DNA from: Oceanobacillus luteolus
GTDB taxonomy: Bacteria > Bacillota > Bacilli > Bacillales > Amphibacillaceae
Direction: 5' to 3'
DNA length: 64,000 bases
Assembly: GCF_023715655.1 (NCBI RefSeq)
Contig: NZ_JAMBON010000006.1
Span: forward strand, 62,001 to 126,000
Shown: piece by piece, positions 27,873 through 36,911 of the stretch
Layout of the letters: each line of letters begins with the position of its first letter
How positions within the stretch are numbered: position 1 is the stretch's first letter
Position numbers and translations under genes: made by a program
Notes under the pieces: model-generated
The model's database searches: none
Seen by the model: the letters and a program-made list of their open reading frames with translations, nothing else
Told to the model about the DNA's origin: nothing

Positions 27873-29570
27873 TTGGAAGCTGTGAAGAAATGGTACGATA
27901 ATTATCCAAAGGAGATTCCCAAAAGCATTCCGTACGATGAGAAGCCTTTATATGCTTACCTTGAAGAAACTGCTTCTCGGTACCCAGAAAAGAAAGCGCT
28001 TCATTTTATGGGTAAAGAAATGTCCTACGCTGAGCTTTCTGACCAAGCGAAAAAGTTTGCCAATTATTTGCAATCGCTCGGAGTAGAAAAGGATGATAAA
28101 GTCGCAATTATGTTACCGAACTGTCCCCAAGCAGTCATTAGTTATTATGGGATACTAATGGCTGGCGCTATTGTAGTGCAAACTAATCCACTATATACAG
28201 AAAGGGAGTTGGAGTATCAGGTTAATGACTCGGAAGCAAAAGTCATCATTTGTTTGGATATTTTAGTTCCACGAGTCAGTAAGGTACAGAAAAAATCTAA
28301 TCTGGAACACAAAATTGTAACCGCTATCAAAGATTACTTGCCATTTCCTAAAAACTTGATTTATCCGTATATCCAAAAGCGTGAATACAATATGGTCGTA
28401 AAAGTGGAGCAAAGCAAAGATACACATGTGTGGGAAAATATTATGAAAACGGCTGATTCGAATTACGTAAAAAGAGATATTAACCCGAAAGAAGACCTGG
28501 CACTCTTACAATATACAGGTGGAACAACCGGGTTTCCGAAAGGTGTTATGTTAACTCATTATAATTTGGTGGCTAATCTTCAAATGAGCGAAGCGTGGTT
28601 ATATAAATCTAAACCTGGAGAGGAAACTGTACTTGCTGTGCTTCCTTTTTTCCATGTCTATGGTATGACAACTGTAATGAATTTCGGAATCAAGCAAGCT
28701 TCGAAAATTATTCTGATGCCTAAGTTCAATCCTGAGGATGTACTAAAAGTTATTGATAAGCAGAAACCAACACTGTTTCCGGGTGCTCCAACGATTTACA
28801 TTGGACTGCTAAATCATCCAGATTTAAAGAAATATGATCTATCTTCCATTAAGGCATGTCTAAGCGGGTCGGCACCATTACCGATTGAAGTTCAAGAACA
28901 GTTTGAGAAGATCAGTGGTGGTAGATTAGTGGAGGGTTATGGACTGACCGAAACATCTCCAGTTACCCATGCTAATCCAGTATGGGAGAAACGAATAAAT
29001 GGGAGTATAGGATTGCCTTGGCCAGATACAGATGCAAAAGTTGTAAGAGCAGGTACGGATGAAGAAGCAGACATTGGCGAAGTTGGCGAAATAGCTGTAA
29101 AAGGTCCGCAGGTCATGAAGGGCTATTGGAATAATCCAGAGGAAACGGAAAATGTATTGCGTGATGGCTGGTTCTATACTGGTGATATGGGATATATGGA
29201 CGAAGAAGGTTACTTCTATATAGTTGATCGAAAGAAAGACATGATTATCGCAGGTGGTTATAATATTTATCCACGAGAAGTCGAAGAGGTTCTTTTTGAA
29301 CATCCGGCAATCCAAGAAGTGGCTGTCGTGGGAGTTCCAGATCCATATCGCGGAGAAACAGTAAAAGCGTTTGTCGTTGTAAAAGAAGGGAAACAAGTAA
29401 CAGAAGATGAATTAAATAGTTTTTGCCGTGAGAATCTTGCTGCTTATAAGGTTCCACGCAGTTACGAATATCGTGAGGAGCTTCCCAAAACTGTAGTTGG
29501 AAAGATTTTAAGAAGGCAATTGATAGAAGAAGAGGTGAAGAAACAGGAAGACCAATTGATTTCTGAATAA
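27873..29570 (+). CDS. lcfA: Long-chain fatty-acid-CoA ligase LcfA (TTG start)
   Basis: ATP-dependent acyl-CoA synthetase (565 aa) that activates fatty acids for beta-oxidation. ANL-superfamily motifs seen: the P-loop-like YTGGTTGFPKGVMLTH (about 212-227), GYGLTETSPV, YTGDMGYMDEEGYFYIVDRK and the C-terminal GKILRRQL with the catalytic Lys. TTG start 7 bases after AAAGGAGG; no ATG fits. First gene of the conserved lcfA-fadR-fadB-etfB-etfA block; a FadR-repressed promoter lies between lcfA and fadR. Confidence 0.95.
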   Translation: MEAVKKWYDNYPKEIPKSIPYDEKPLYAYLEETASRYPEKKALHFMGKEMSYAELSDQAKKFANYLQSLGVEKDDKVAIMLPNCPQAVISYYGILMAGAIVVQTNPLYTERELEYQVNDSEAKVIICLDILVPRVSKVQKKSNLEHKIVTAIKDYLPFPKNLIYPYIQKREYNMVVKVEQSKDTHVWENIMKTADSNYVKRDINPKEDLALLQYTGGTTGFPKGVMLTHYNLVANLQMSEAWLYKSKPGEETVLAVLPFFHVYGMTTVMNFGIKQASKIILMPKFNPEDVLKVIDKQKPTLFPGAPTIYIGLLNHPDLKKYDLSSIKACLSGSAPLPIEVQEQFEKISGGRLVEGYGLTETSPVTHANPVWEKRINGSIGLPWPDTDAKVVRAGTDEEADIGEVGEIAVKGPQVMKGYWNNPEETENVLRDGWFYTGDMGYMDEEGYFYIVDRKKDMIIAGGYNIYPREVEEVLFEHPAIQEVAVVGVPDPYRGETVKAFVVVKEGKQVTEDELNSFCRENLAAYKVPRSYEYREELPKTVVGKILRRQLIEEEVKKQEDQLISE

Positions 29571-29593
29571 TATTTGATCATGTATTAAAATGA

Positions 29594-29622
29594 TTGACAG
29601 ATAAGTAAGAAACTTATAAAAT
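29594..29622 (+). promoter_or_regulatory. SigA promoter of fadR-fadB-etfBA
   Basis: TTGACA (29594-29599), 17-base spacer, TAAAAT (29617-29622), immediately upstream of the FadR palindrome. Confidence 0.65.
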
Positions 29623-29623
29623 G

Positions 29624-29653
29624 GAAATATGAATGAATGGTCATTCATATTTC
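29624..29653. promoter_or_regulatory. FadR operator
   Basis: Perfect palindrome with 13-bp arms, GAAATATGAATGA / TCATTCATATTTC, around ATGG. The inner 18 bp (29630-29647, TGAATGAATGGTCATTCA) fit the B. subtilis FadR box TGAATGAmTAnTCATTCA with one mismatch. It covers the start site of the fadR promoter, so FadR would repress its own operon until long-chain acyl-CoA releases it. Confidence 0.88.
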
Positions 29654-29678
29654 CGTTCTACTTATTAAGGAGAAAAAG

Positions 29679-30263
29679 ATGAAAAGTAATAAACCGAAGT
29701 ATCAACAAATAATTGAAGCTGCAGTGAAAGTTATTGCAGAAAATGGATATCATGCTTCTCAAGTTTCAAAGATTGCAAAGGAAGCGGGAGTAGCTGATGG
29801 AACGATATATCTTTATTTTAAAAACAAAGAGGATGTACTCGTTTCAGTTTTTGAAGAAAAAATGGGACAGTTCATTGATAAGATTGCTAAGGCGACTAGT
29901 GAACAAAGTGATGCTGAAAGTAAATTGAGGGTCCTCATCAATATGCATTTTTCCCAACTAGAAGAAAATCCAGACCTTGCGATAGTTACTCAACTTGAGC
30001 TTCGACAATCAAACTATACATTGAGGATGCAAATTAATAACGTATTAAAGGCTTACTTGACTGTGATAGATGAAGTCATTGCAGAAGGAATAAATAATAA
30101 GCAATTTCGCGATGACATCAATCCTGCGCTTATCCGGCAAATGATTTTCGGAACGTTGGATGAAGTGGTTACAAATTGGATCATGAAAGACAGAAAATAT
30201 AAATTAGGTGATCAAGCGGAAGAAGTTCATAAATTTTTAAAACAAGGGTTGAAGTTAATTTAA
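29679..30263 (+). CDS. fadR: Fatty acid degradation repressor FadR (TetR family)
   Basis: Acyl-CoA-responsive TetR-family repressor (194 aa). N-terminal helix-turn-helix about 6-50: YQQIIEAAVKVIAENGYHAS, VSKIAKEAGVADGTIYLYF and KNKEDVLVSVF. The C-terminal ligand domain is divergent. An operator palindrome overlaps its promoter and gene order lcfA-fadR-fadB-etfBA matches B. subtilis FadR, which represses beta-oxidation genes. I chose the ATG 8 bases after AAGGAG; the in-frame extension to 29637 would include the operator and has no ribosome site. Confidence 0.93.
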   Translation: MKSNKPKYQQIIEAAVKVIAENGYHASQVSKIAKEAGVADGTIYLYFKNKEDVLVSVFEEKMGQFIDKIAKATSEQSDAESKLRVLINMHFSQLEENPDLAIVTQLELRQSNYTLRMQINNVLKAYLTVIDEVIAEGINNKQFRDDINPALIRQMIFGTLDEVVTNWIMKDRKYKLGDQAEEVHKFLKQGLKLI

Positions 30264-30366
30264 TTAATTTGTAGGGTAGTTGAACAGAAAAACAAATAGA
30301 TTTTTATAGTTAATATTTTCAATATAATTGTTTTTCGATTAATATAGAATTCAAGGGGGGATGGCA

Positions 30367-31140
30367 TTGAGTACAATTGTTCTGAATGTAGAAAACCATA
30401 TCGCGTATTTGACGATTCAGAGTCCACCGGCAAATGCGCTCTCAAGTCAAATCATTAAGGACTTGAATGAGCTTCTGGATCAAATTGAGGAAAATCCAAC
30501 AGTGAAAGCGATTGTCCTTCACGGTGAGGGACGTTTCTTTTCCGCTGGAGCTGATATTAAAGAGTTCACTTCTTTGCAAGCGCATTCAGACTATGAAAAG
30601 CTGGCTAAAAATGGACAAAGGGTGTTTCAAAGATTAGAAGATTTCAAGATACCTGTAATCGCGGCCATTCACGGAGCAGCATTGGGTGGAGGATTGGAAC
30701 TTGCCATGGCTTGCCATATGCGAGTCGTAGCTGAGAACGCCAAAATTGGCTTACCAGAATTAAATTTGGGAATCATACCTGGCTTTGCTGGCACTCAACG
30801 ATTACCACGATATGTTGGTCCTGCTAAAGCATATGAAATGATATTGACAGGTGAACCAATTTCGGGTGAGGAAGCAGTTGCTTTCGGACTGGCTAATCAA
30901 GCTGTTCACGAAGAAAAAGTATTAGAAGCAGCTACTCAACTAGCTGTGAAAATTGCGGCAAAAAGTAGGCCTACCATCAATCAAGTCATGGAACTTGTGA
31001 ATTATAGCCGCTCCGATAAATTCTTGAAAGGTGTCGAAGCGGAGGCACAAGCATTTGGAAAAGTGTTTGGTACCGAAGATGCTAAAGAAGGCGTTCAGGC
31101 CTTTATTGAAAAGAGAAAACCTAAATTTATTGATAAATAA
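30367..31140 (+). CDS. fadB: Enoyl-CoA hydratase FadB
   Basis: Crotonase-fold enzyme (257 aa) for the hydration step of fatty acid beta-oxidation. Seen: oxyanion-hole segments FFSAGADIKEFTS and HGAALGGGLELAMACHMR; catalytic Glu pair in ALGGGLELA-type and LPELNLGIIPGFAGTQRL motifs (about 103-145). C-terminal AFIEKRKPKF is typical. AAGGGGGG abuts an ATG at 30361, so I prefer the TTG two codons later at normal spacing; either is possible. In the FadR-controlled fadR-fadB-etfB-etfA operon. Confidence 0.93.
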   Translation: MSTIVLNVENHIAYLTIQSPPANALSSQIIKDLNELLDQIEENPTVKAIVLHGEGRFFSAGADIKEFTSLQAHSDYEKLAKNGQRVFQRLEDFKIPVIAAIHGAALGGGLELAMACHMRVVAENAKIGLPELNLGIIPGFAGTQRLPRYVGPAKAYEMILTGEPISGEEAVAFGLANQAVHEEKVLEAATQLAVKIAAKSRPTINQVMELVNYSRSDKFLKGVEAEAQAFGKVFGTEDAKEGVQAFIEKRKPKFIDK

Positions 31141-31161
31141 TAGGCTGAGGAGGACTCAATT

Positions 31162-31935
31162 ATGAACATTTACGTGTTATTAAAAAAGACATTTGACACA
31201 GAGGAGAAGATTAATCTTCACGATGGTAGGATTGATGATGATGGAGCAGAATTCATCATCAATCCTTATGATGAATATGCAGTAGAAGAAGCTATCAAAC
31301 AAAGAGATGAACATGGTGGAGAAGTTATAGTCGTAACAATTGGTGATGAGGATTCCGAAAAACAGTTACGGACGGCATTAGCTATGGGAGCCGATAAAGC
31401 TGTTCTCATCAATACGGAGGAAGACCTTGAAGATGGTGATCAATATACAACAGCTAAAATTCTAGAAGCGTATTTTGAAGATAAAGAAGTTGATCTTATT
31501 TTAGCTGGTAATGTTGCGATTGATGAAGCCAGTGGACAAGTGGGGCCAAGGTTGGCTGAAGCGCTTGGTATACCATATGTAACTACTATCACTAACTTAA
31601 CCATTGATGGGGAAGATGTAAGTATTGAAAAGGATGTAGAAGGGGATGTAGAAAGGATAGAAACAACCTTGCCTCTACTCGTTACTTGCCAACAAGGTTT
31701 AAATGAACCGCGTTACCCATCACTTCCGGGGATTATGAAAGCAAAGAAAAAACCATTGGAAGAATTAGAGCTGGATGATCTTGATTTAGACGAAGATGAC
31801 GTAGAACCGAAAACAAAAACAATTGAGGTCTTTCTACCTCCTGCGAAAGAGGCGGGAAGAGTTCTTGAAGGTGATGTTCAAGATCAAGTCAAAGAATTAG
31901 TTTCCTTATTGAAAAACGAGAAGAAAGTACTATAA
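31162..31935 (+). CDS. etfB: Electron transfer flavoprotein beta subunit
   Basis: ETF beta (257 aa) binds AMP and, with EtfA, carries electrons from acyl-CoA dehydrogenases toward the respiratory chain. Seen: MNIYVLLKKTFDTEEKINLH at the N-terminus, the ETF_beta signature region VTCQQGLNEPRYPSLPGIMK (about 175-194), and a C-terminal recognition-loop region. An acidic insert (ELELDDLDLDEDD, about 203-215) is more acidic than in many homologues. GAGGAGG precedes the ATG; etfA starts 29 bases after its stop. Confidence 0.94.
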   Translation: MNIYVLLKKTFDTEEKINLHDGRIDDDGAEFIINPYDEYAVEEAIKQRDEHGGEVIVVTIGDEDSEKQLRTALAMGADKAVLINTEEDLEDGDQYTTAKILEAYFEDKEVDLILAGNVAIDEASGQVGPRLAEALGIPYVTTITNLTIDGEDVSIEKDVEGDVERIETTLPLLVTCQQGLNEPRYPSLPGIMKAKKKPLEELELDDLDLDEDDVEPKTKTIEVFLPPAKEAGRVLEGDVQDQVKELVSLLKNEKKVL

Positions 31936-31964
31936 ACGGAAATCATAGAGAGAGGGGAAGAGTG

Positions 31965-32942
31965 ATGAGTAAATTATTAGTTATCGCAGAAGGTAGAGAT
32001 GGTGCTTTACGTAATGTCTCATTCGAAGCAATTGCAGCTGCAAAAAAGATTAAATCGGATGCTGAGATTGTTGGCGTTGTCTTGGGAAAAGATGACCTGG
32101 AAGATAAAGCAAATGAACTGATTTACCATGGTGCTGACCGTGTTGTTACAATTGCTCATGAGAAGTTGCAAAACTATACTTCAGAAGGTTATGGTCAGGC
32201 AGTGCTCGCAATTGTTAATGATGAATCACCAGACGGAATTGTCATGGGTCATACATCGATCGGAAAGGATTTAACTCCAAAACTTGCTGCGAAATTGGAT
32301 ACAGGTCTTGTATCCGATGTAGTTGATATTGAAGTGAATGGAGACCGGGTGGAATATACGAGACCAATATACTCAGGAAAAGCCTTTGAAAAGAAAATCA
32401 TTACAGACGGTTTGACCTTTGTAACGATCCGTCCGAACAACATTCCAATCCTCGACCGAGATGAGTCAAGAAGTGGTGATATAACGACAAAAGAAGTCGA
32501 TGTTGCCGATATTCGTACAATTGTTAAAGATGTAGTTCGAAAAGCAAGTAAAGGTGTTGACTTATCGGAAGCGCGAGTAGTAGTCGCAGGTGGTCGAGGT
32601 GTTAAAAGTGCAGATGGTTTTAAGCCGTTATATGAATTGGCGGAAGTTTTAGGTGGAGCGGTTGGAGCGTCCCGAGGAGCGTGTGACGCTGAATACTGTG
32701 ACTATTCGTTGCAAATTGGTCAAACCGGTAAAGTCGTTACTCCAGATCTCTATATCGCAGTAGGTATTTCAGGAGCAATTCAGCATCTTGCTGGAATGTC
32801 CAACTCAAAAGTAATTGTTGCGATTAACAAAGACCCAGAAGCGAATATTTTTAATATCGCTGATTATGGTATTATAGGGGATTTGTTTGAAGTTATTCCG
32901 CTATTGATAGAGGAGATTAAAGCAGTAACCGTAGAAGCCTAA
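31965..32942 (+). CDS. etfA: Electron transfer flavoprotein alpha subunit
   Basis: FAD-binding ETF subunit (325 aa). N-terminal domain I (about 1-190) and C-terminal FAD domain II (about 200-325), with VVVAGGRGVKSADGFKPLYE, GGAVGASRGACDAEYC and the ETF-alpha signature LYIAVGISGAIQHLAGMS to INKDPEANIFNIADYGIIGD. The ATG has GAGGGG 7 bases upstream; a GTG one codon earlier is an alternative. Last gene of the fatty-acid oxidation operon; trxA follows with its own promoter. Confidence 0.95.
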   Translation: MSKLLVIAEGRDGALRNVSFEAIAAAKKIKSDAEIVGVVLGKDDLEDKANELIYHGADRVVTIAHEKLQNYTSEGYGQAVLAIVNDESPDGIVMGHTSIGKDLTPKLAAKLDTGLVSDVVDIEVNGDRVEYTRPIYSGKAFEKKIITDGLTFVTIRPNNIPILDRDESRSGDITTKEVDVADIRTIVKDVVRKASKGVDLSEARVVVAGGRGVKSADGFKPLYELAEVLGGAVGASRGACDAEYCDYSLQIGQTGKVVTPDLYIAVGISGAIQHLAGMSNSKVIVAINKDPEANIFNIADYGIIGDLFEVIPLLIEEIKAVTVEA

Positions 32943-33038
32943 TCTATTCTGCATTATTTCCTGGACAAAGAGAGTTCTTGTCTGTTTTATCCCTCTTTTA
33001 TATGAATAAGCAAATCATTAGGAAGTAAATAATAACGG

Positions 33039-33047
33039 TGATATACT
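33039..33047 (+). promoter_or_regulatory. Extended -10 promoter of trxA
   Basis: TGATATACT (TGn plus TATACT), 42 bases before the trxA ATG; no convincing -35. Confidence 0.45.
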
Positions 33048-33089
33048 CTTATAAAGTAAGCTGATTTTCTATAAAGGAGGAAATATTTT

Positions 33090-33404
33090 ATGGCAATTGA
33101 AAATGTAACAGATCAAAGTTTCGCTGAAGCAACTTCTGAAGGCTTAGTACTAGCTGATTTTTGGGCACCTTGGTGTGGACCTTGTAAAATGATCGCTCCA
33201 GTACTTGAAGAAATTGATGGCGAAATGTCTGATAAAGTGAAAATCGTTAAGTTGGATGTAGACGAAAACCAAGAAACTGCAAGCAAATTTGGAGTAATGA
33301 GCATTCCAACTTTATTATTATTTAAAGATGGCGAAGTTGTTGACCAAGTAATCGGCTTCCAGCCAAAAGAAGCATTAACGAATTTAATTAACAAACATGC
33401 TTAA
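33090..33404 (+). CDS. trxA: Thioredoxin
   Basis: Main cytoplasmic disulfide reductase (104 aa). The active site [11 protein letters not shown] places the redox Cys at 29 and 32; the cis-Pro motif SIPTLLLF is at about 71-78. It donates electrons to ribonucleotide reductase and methionine sulfoxide reductases. Standard length; AAAGGAGG precedes the ATG. It follows etfA as in B. subtilis but has its own promoter and terminator. Confidence 0.98.
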   Translation: MAIENVTDQSFAEATSEGLVLADFWAPWCGPCKMIAPVLEEIDGEMSDKVKIVKLDVDENQETASKFGVMSIPTLLLFKDGEVVDQVIGFQPKEALTNLINKHA

Positions 33405-33431
33405 TTCGTGTAAAATTAAATAGTCGAGAAT

Positions 33432-33468
33432 TTAAAATCCCTTGTTGCATCAGAACAAGGGATTTTTA
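33432..33468 (+). terminator. Terminator of trxA
   Basis: Stem AAAATCCCTTGTT / AACAAGGGATTTTT around GCATCAG. Confidence 0.9.
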
Positions 33469-33489
33469 AACTTAAAGGAATGATTGAGT

Positions 33490-35301
33490 ATGAACGAAAT
33501 CATAAAAAGAAAGCTAGAAATACTCCCGGTCAATCCCGGCTGTTATCTCATGAAAGATAAGCATGGAACGGTCATTTATGTCGGTAAATCAAAGATGCTC
33601 CGTAATCGTGTACGTTCCTATTTTACAGGAGCACATGATAGAAAAACCCAACGACTTGTACAGGAAATAGTCGATTTCGAGTATTTCGTCACATCGTCTG
33701 AATTAGAGGCGCTTATCTTAGAGATGAATCTCATAAAAAAATATGATCCCAAATATAACGTAATGCTGAAGGACGATAAATCGTATCCATATTTAAAAAT
33801 AACCAATGAAAGACATCCACGTTTACTAATAACAAGGAAAGTGAAAAAGGACAAAGGTAAATATTTTGGCCCGTATCCGAATGTCATTGCGGCAAGAGAA
33901 ACGAAAAAGTTGTTAGATCGGATGTATCCTTTACGTAAATGCAATAATCCACCAGGAAGACCTTGTTTATACTATCATATGCATCAATGTCTTGCTTGTA
34001 GTGAGAATCCTCCAAAAAAAGATGATTATGCGGAAATCGTACAAGAAATCAGTTCATTTTTACAAGGTGGATTTAAAGATATAAAAGAAAAACTAAAAAA
34101 TAAAATGTTTAAGGCTAGTGAAGCACTTAATTTTGAAAGAGCAAAGGAATTACGTGACCAAATCCAGCATATCGAGATAGTCATGGAAAAACAAAAGATG
34201 ACAATGACTGACCGGACAGATCGTGATATTTTCGGTTTCACCTATGATAAAGGATGGATGTGTATTCAAGTTTTCTTTATGAGACAAGGAAAACTAATTG
34301 AACGGAATGTAAGCCACTTTCCAATTTATGATGATCCTGAAGAAGCATTCCTCAGTTATATTGGTAGATTCTACCTCCATCAAAATCACTTGAAACCGAA
34401 AGAGATACTTTTACCGATTGGGACCAAGCGAGAATTGGTTAGTGAGTTGTTGGGAGTTCAAGCTCTAACCCCACTTCGAGGCAGAAAGAAAGAATTAGTG
34501 GAATTGGCGACAAAAAATGCAAAAATCGCATTAGAGGAGAAGTTCCTGCTTATAGAAAGAGATGAGGAAAGAACAATCGTCGCAACTGAAAAACTCGGTG
34601 AGATACTCAACATTGAGACTCCTCATCGAATTGAAGCCTTTGATAACTCCAACATACAAGGAACGGATCCAGTATCCGCCATGATTGTATTTGTCGATGG
34701 TCGACCTAGTAAAAAGGATTACCGTAAATATAAGATACGGACTGTAGAAGGACCTGATGATTATGAAACGATGCGAGAGGTGATCCGTAGAAGATATTCA
34801 AGGGTATTGAAGGAAGGTTTACCGTTGCCAGATTTGATTATCGTTGACGGGGGTAAAGGACAGATCAGCGCTGCAACAGATGTTCTGGAAAATGAATTAG
34901 CATTGGATATTCCAATTGCGGGTCTTGTAAAAGATGATAGACATAAAACAAGTGAATTGTTATATGGTTCTCCTCCACAAATAGTACCTTTAGAAAGGCA
35001 ATCGCATGAGTTTTATCTTGTGCAGCGTATACAGGATGAGGTGCACCGTTTTGCTATTTCATTTCATCGAAACCTTCGAAGTAAAGGATTATTCCAATCA
35101 GCTCTTGATGGAATTCCGGGTGTCGGGGAAAAGCGCAAGAAACTATTATTACGACATTTTAAATCTATGAAAGAAATGAAGATGGCTAGTGTAGAGGATA
35201 TTACAAAACTAGGCATTCCCTCCAATACAGCGATGGAGATTATTAAACATTTGAATGAATCAGATGCTGTTGAAACAGGCGATACCAAACCGACACCATG
35301 A
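33490..35301 (+). CDS. uvrC: Excinuclease ABC subunit C
   Basis: Nucleotide excision repair nuclease (603 aa) that makes both incisions around a UvrB-bound lesion. Domains seen: GIY-YIG endonuclease (about 13-92, [20 protein letters not shown]), a Cys cluster ([20 protein letters not shown]), UVR domain for UvrB contact (about 195-232), RNase H-like C-terminal nuclease (about 370-540, with [20 protein letters not shown] and [10 protein letters not shown]) and tandem HhH (about 545-595, [16 protein letters not shown]). I chose the ATG at 33490 by alignment with known UvrC starts; TTG 33484 is closer to AAAGGA. Confidence 0.96.
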   Translation: MNEIIKRKLEILPVNPGCYLMKDKHGTVIYVGKSKMLRNRVRSYFTGAHDRKTQRLVQEIVDFEYFVTSSELEALILEMNLIKKYDPKYNVMLKDDKSYPYLKITNERHPRLLITRKVKKDKGKYFGPYPNVIAARETKKLLDRMYPLRKCNNPPGRPCLYYHMHQCLACSENPPKKDDYAEIVQEISSFLQGGFKDIKEKLKNKMFKASEALNFERAKELRDQIQHIEIVMEKQKMTMTDRTDRDIFGFTYDKGWMCIQVFFMRQGKLIERNVSHFPIYDDPEEAFLSYIGRFYLHQNHLKPKEILLPIGTKRELVSELLGVQALTPLRGRKKELVELATKNAKIALEEKFLLIERDEERTIVATEKLGEILNIETPHRIEAFDNSNIQGTDPVSAMIVFVDGRPSKKDYRKYKIRTVEGPDDYETMREVIRRRYSRVLKEGLPLPDLIIVDGGKGQISAATDVLENELALDIPIAGLVKDDRHKTSELLYGSPPQIVPLERQSHEFYLVQRIQDEVHRFAISFHRNLRSKGLFQSALDGIPGVGEKRKKLLLRHFKSMKEMKMASVEDITKLGIPSNTAMEIIKHLNESDAVETGDTKPTP

Positions 35302-35303
35302 AG

Positions 35304-35348
35304 GATGCGCACTACTTTTGAATGATCAAAAAGCAGTGCGCATTTTTT
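35304..35348. terminator. Bidirectional terminator between uvrC and yslB
   Basis: Imperfect stem ATGCGCACTACTTTTGA / TCAAAAAGCAGTGCGCAT followed by TTTTTT. Confidence 0.88.
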
Positions 35349-35356
35349 CATGAATC

Positions 35357-35794
35357 TTAATTTGTATAAAGTACGGAAAATTGAACTTGATGAATGCGCT
35401 GATTGATTTCTTCTCTACATTCACATTCAACGCCTTCAACACGTTGCATAGCTTCCGCCAAAAATCCCGCTTCCAAACGGAAATCCGCATTGAAAGGACC
35501 TTTGAGACGTAACACGACTGAGTCTGAAAGTAAGTGGAAAATCTTTTCTTTTTTCTTTTCTTTTACTAACTCTAATTTACCTAGGCCTAATGTATCAAAA
35601 ATAACTGTGATATCATCTATGGATTCCATCTCAAATTTACGAGCCAGATTTCTACCTATGAAATATAAAAGGGTAGGTGATTCTTCCCCTAAAAGGTCGG
35701 GTAGCGCTATATAGCGTAGCACATCAAAACCCGCTCCTGCAGTATGTAAATCTTCCAGTTTGGAAATGGGTATGTTACTTGGCTGTTTTTTCAT
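35357..35794 (-). CDS. yslB: DUF2507 protein YslB
   Basis: A 145-aa conserved Bacillus protein related to V4R/heme-NO-sensor-like folds. Seen: FDVLRYIALPDLLGEESPTL, YFIGRNLARKFEMES, LRLKGPFNADFRLEAGFLAE and a C-terminus with a CxC (VECECREEI). Length and position just before the sdh operon match YslB of B. subtilis. GAGGGTGACG precedes the ATG on the minus strand. Function unknown; no membrane segment is visible. Confidence 0.85.
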   Translation of the reverse strand: MKKQPSNIPISKLEDLHTAGAGFDVLRYIALPDLLGEESPTLLYFIGRNLARKFEMESIDDITVIFDTLGLGKLELVKEKKKEKIFHLLSDSVVLRLKGPFNADFRLEAGFLAEAMQRVEGVECECREEINQRIHQVQFSVLYTN

Positions 35795-36117
35795 TTACGT
35801 CACCCTCTCGTATATAATCTTTTCTATTATACAATATAAATGGATTGCAGGTTAATTTGTCTTTTGAAATAAGTATCGCTTTTGTTTCCTGACACTCCAC
35901 AAACAGTAAGTATGATTGGTCTGCAATTCTTTACCGTTTTTTTGAATTGTATTTGCCGAAATCTTCTATCAATCTAGTCTTATTATGTATCGTTTGATTT
36001 AATTTCGCAATGGCAATATTTAGAGTTGGCAAAGGTTGGAAATTAAATAATTGTAGGTTTATAGTAGATTCTGAATGAAAGTGTTCTACAGTGAATAATT
36101 TAAATTAAATCGTTTTC
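35795..36117. other. Gene-free AT-rich region upstream of sdhC promoter
   Basis: About 320 bases between the divergent yslB and sdh operon. No ORF with a ribosome site, no tRNA and no repeat was seen. ATGAAAGTGTTCTACA (36076-36091) loosely recalls a CcpA site but has an extra base and was not called. Confidence 0.5.
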
Positions 36118-36146
36118 TTGACGGTTTATCAACTTAGAAGTACAAT
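36118..36146 (+). promoter_or_regulatory. SigA promoter of sdhCAB
   Basis: TTGACG (36118-36123), 17-base spacer, TACAAT (36141-36146), leaving a leader of about 107 bases before sdhC. Confidence 0.7.
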
Positions 36147-36260
36147 AAATGTGTTGTAATTTTGTATCATTTTGAGGGAAGTTGAAGAATTTTAAATTAA
36201 AGTTACCCTTAAAAATGATCACTCTATATGAAACTATTAAAACTACAAGGGGGGAAAAAC

Positions 36261-36881
36261 ATGGCGGGGCAACGTGATTTTTATTGGAGAAGGTTACATT
36301 CATTGCTGGGTGTTGTTCCAATTGGAATTTTCTTAGTTCAGCACTTGGTGATTAACCACTTTGCCGTGTATGGAGAAGAAAGCTTTAATAAAGCAGCAGG
36401 ATTTATGGCAGGGCTTCCATTTGTGATACTTTTGGAAATCTTTGTGATTTATCTGCCTATTCTTTATCATGCAGTATTAGGGGTGTACATAGCATTTACT
36501 GCAAATAATAATGTAGCGAGATTTGGATTTTTCCGTAACTGGATGTTTAAGCTTCAACGCTTAACAGGTCTGATTACCATTGTATTTATTGCATGGCATG
36601 TATGGGAAACACGTGTTCAAATAGGGCTTGGCAACGCAGATTTAGACTACAGCCTGATGGAAGGAATTCTTTCCAGCCCATTCATGTTCTGGTTCTATGT
36701 AATTGGTGTTGTTGCTGCGGTGTTCCATTTTGCAAACGGCCTATGGAGCTTCTTTGTAACATGGGGTATCACACAAACACCTAAATCACAACGTGTAATG
36801 ACTTATGTAGCACTCTTCATCTTTTTTGCAGTAAGCTACATCGGTGTTAGAACATTAATTCAATTTGCTTATGGTGTGTAA
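36261..36881 (+). CDS. sdhC: Succinate dehydrogenase cytochrome b558 subunit
   Basis: Di-haem membrane anchor (206 aa) of succinate:menaquinone reductase. Five hydrophobic helices are visible, with conserved haem-ligand histidines in FLVQHLVINHFAVYG (about 28-42), YHAVLGVYIAF, FIAWHVWETRVQ and FHFANGLWSF. The RRLHSLLGVVPIGIFL start is diagnostic. I chose the ATG 36261 after AAGGGGGGAAAAAC; an in-frame extension to 36228 lacks a ribosome site. First gene of sdhCAB. Confidence 0.95.
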   Translation: MAGQRDFYWRRLHSLLGVVPIGIFLVQHLVINHFAVYGEESFNKAAGFMAGLPFVILLEIFVIYLPILYHAVLGVYIAFTANNNVARFGFFRNWMFKLQRLTGLITIVFIAWHVWETRVQIGLGNADLDYSLMEGILSSPFMFWFYVIGVVAAVFHFANGLWSFFVTWGITQTPKSQRVMTYVALFIFFAVSYIGVRTLIQFAYGV

Positions 36882-36911
36882 GAGTAGTAAATAGGGGAGT
36901 GAGTCAATTAT

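Noticed and set aside
36076-36091. Possible CcpA cre site before sdhC (ATGAAAGTGTTCTACA)
   Set aside because: Needs a one-base insertion relative to the consensus and lies 27 bases upstream of the -35; not distinguishable from chance.
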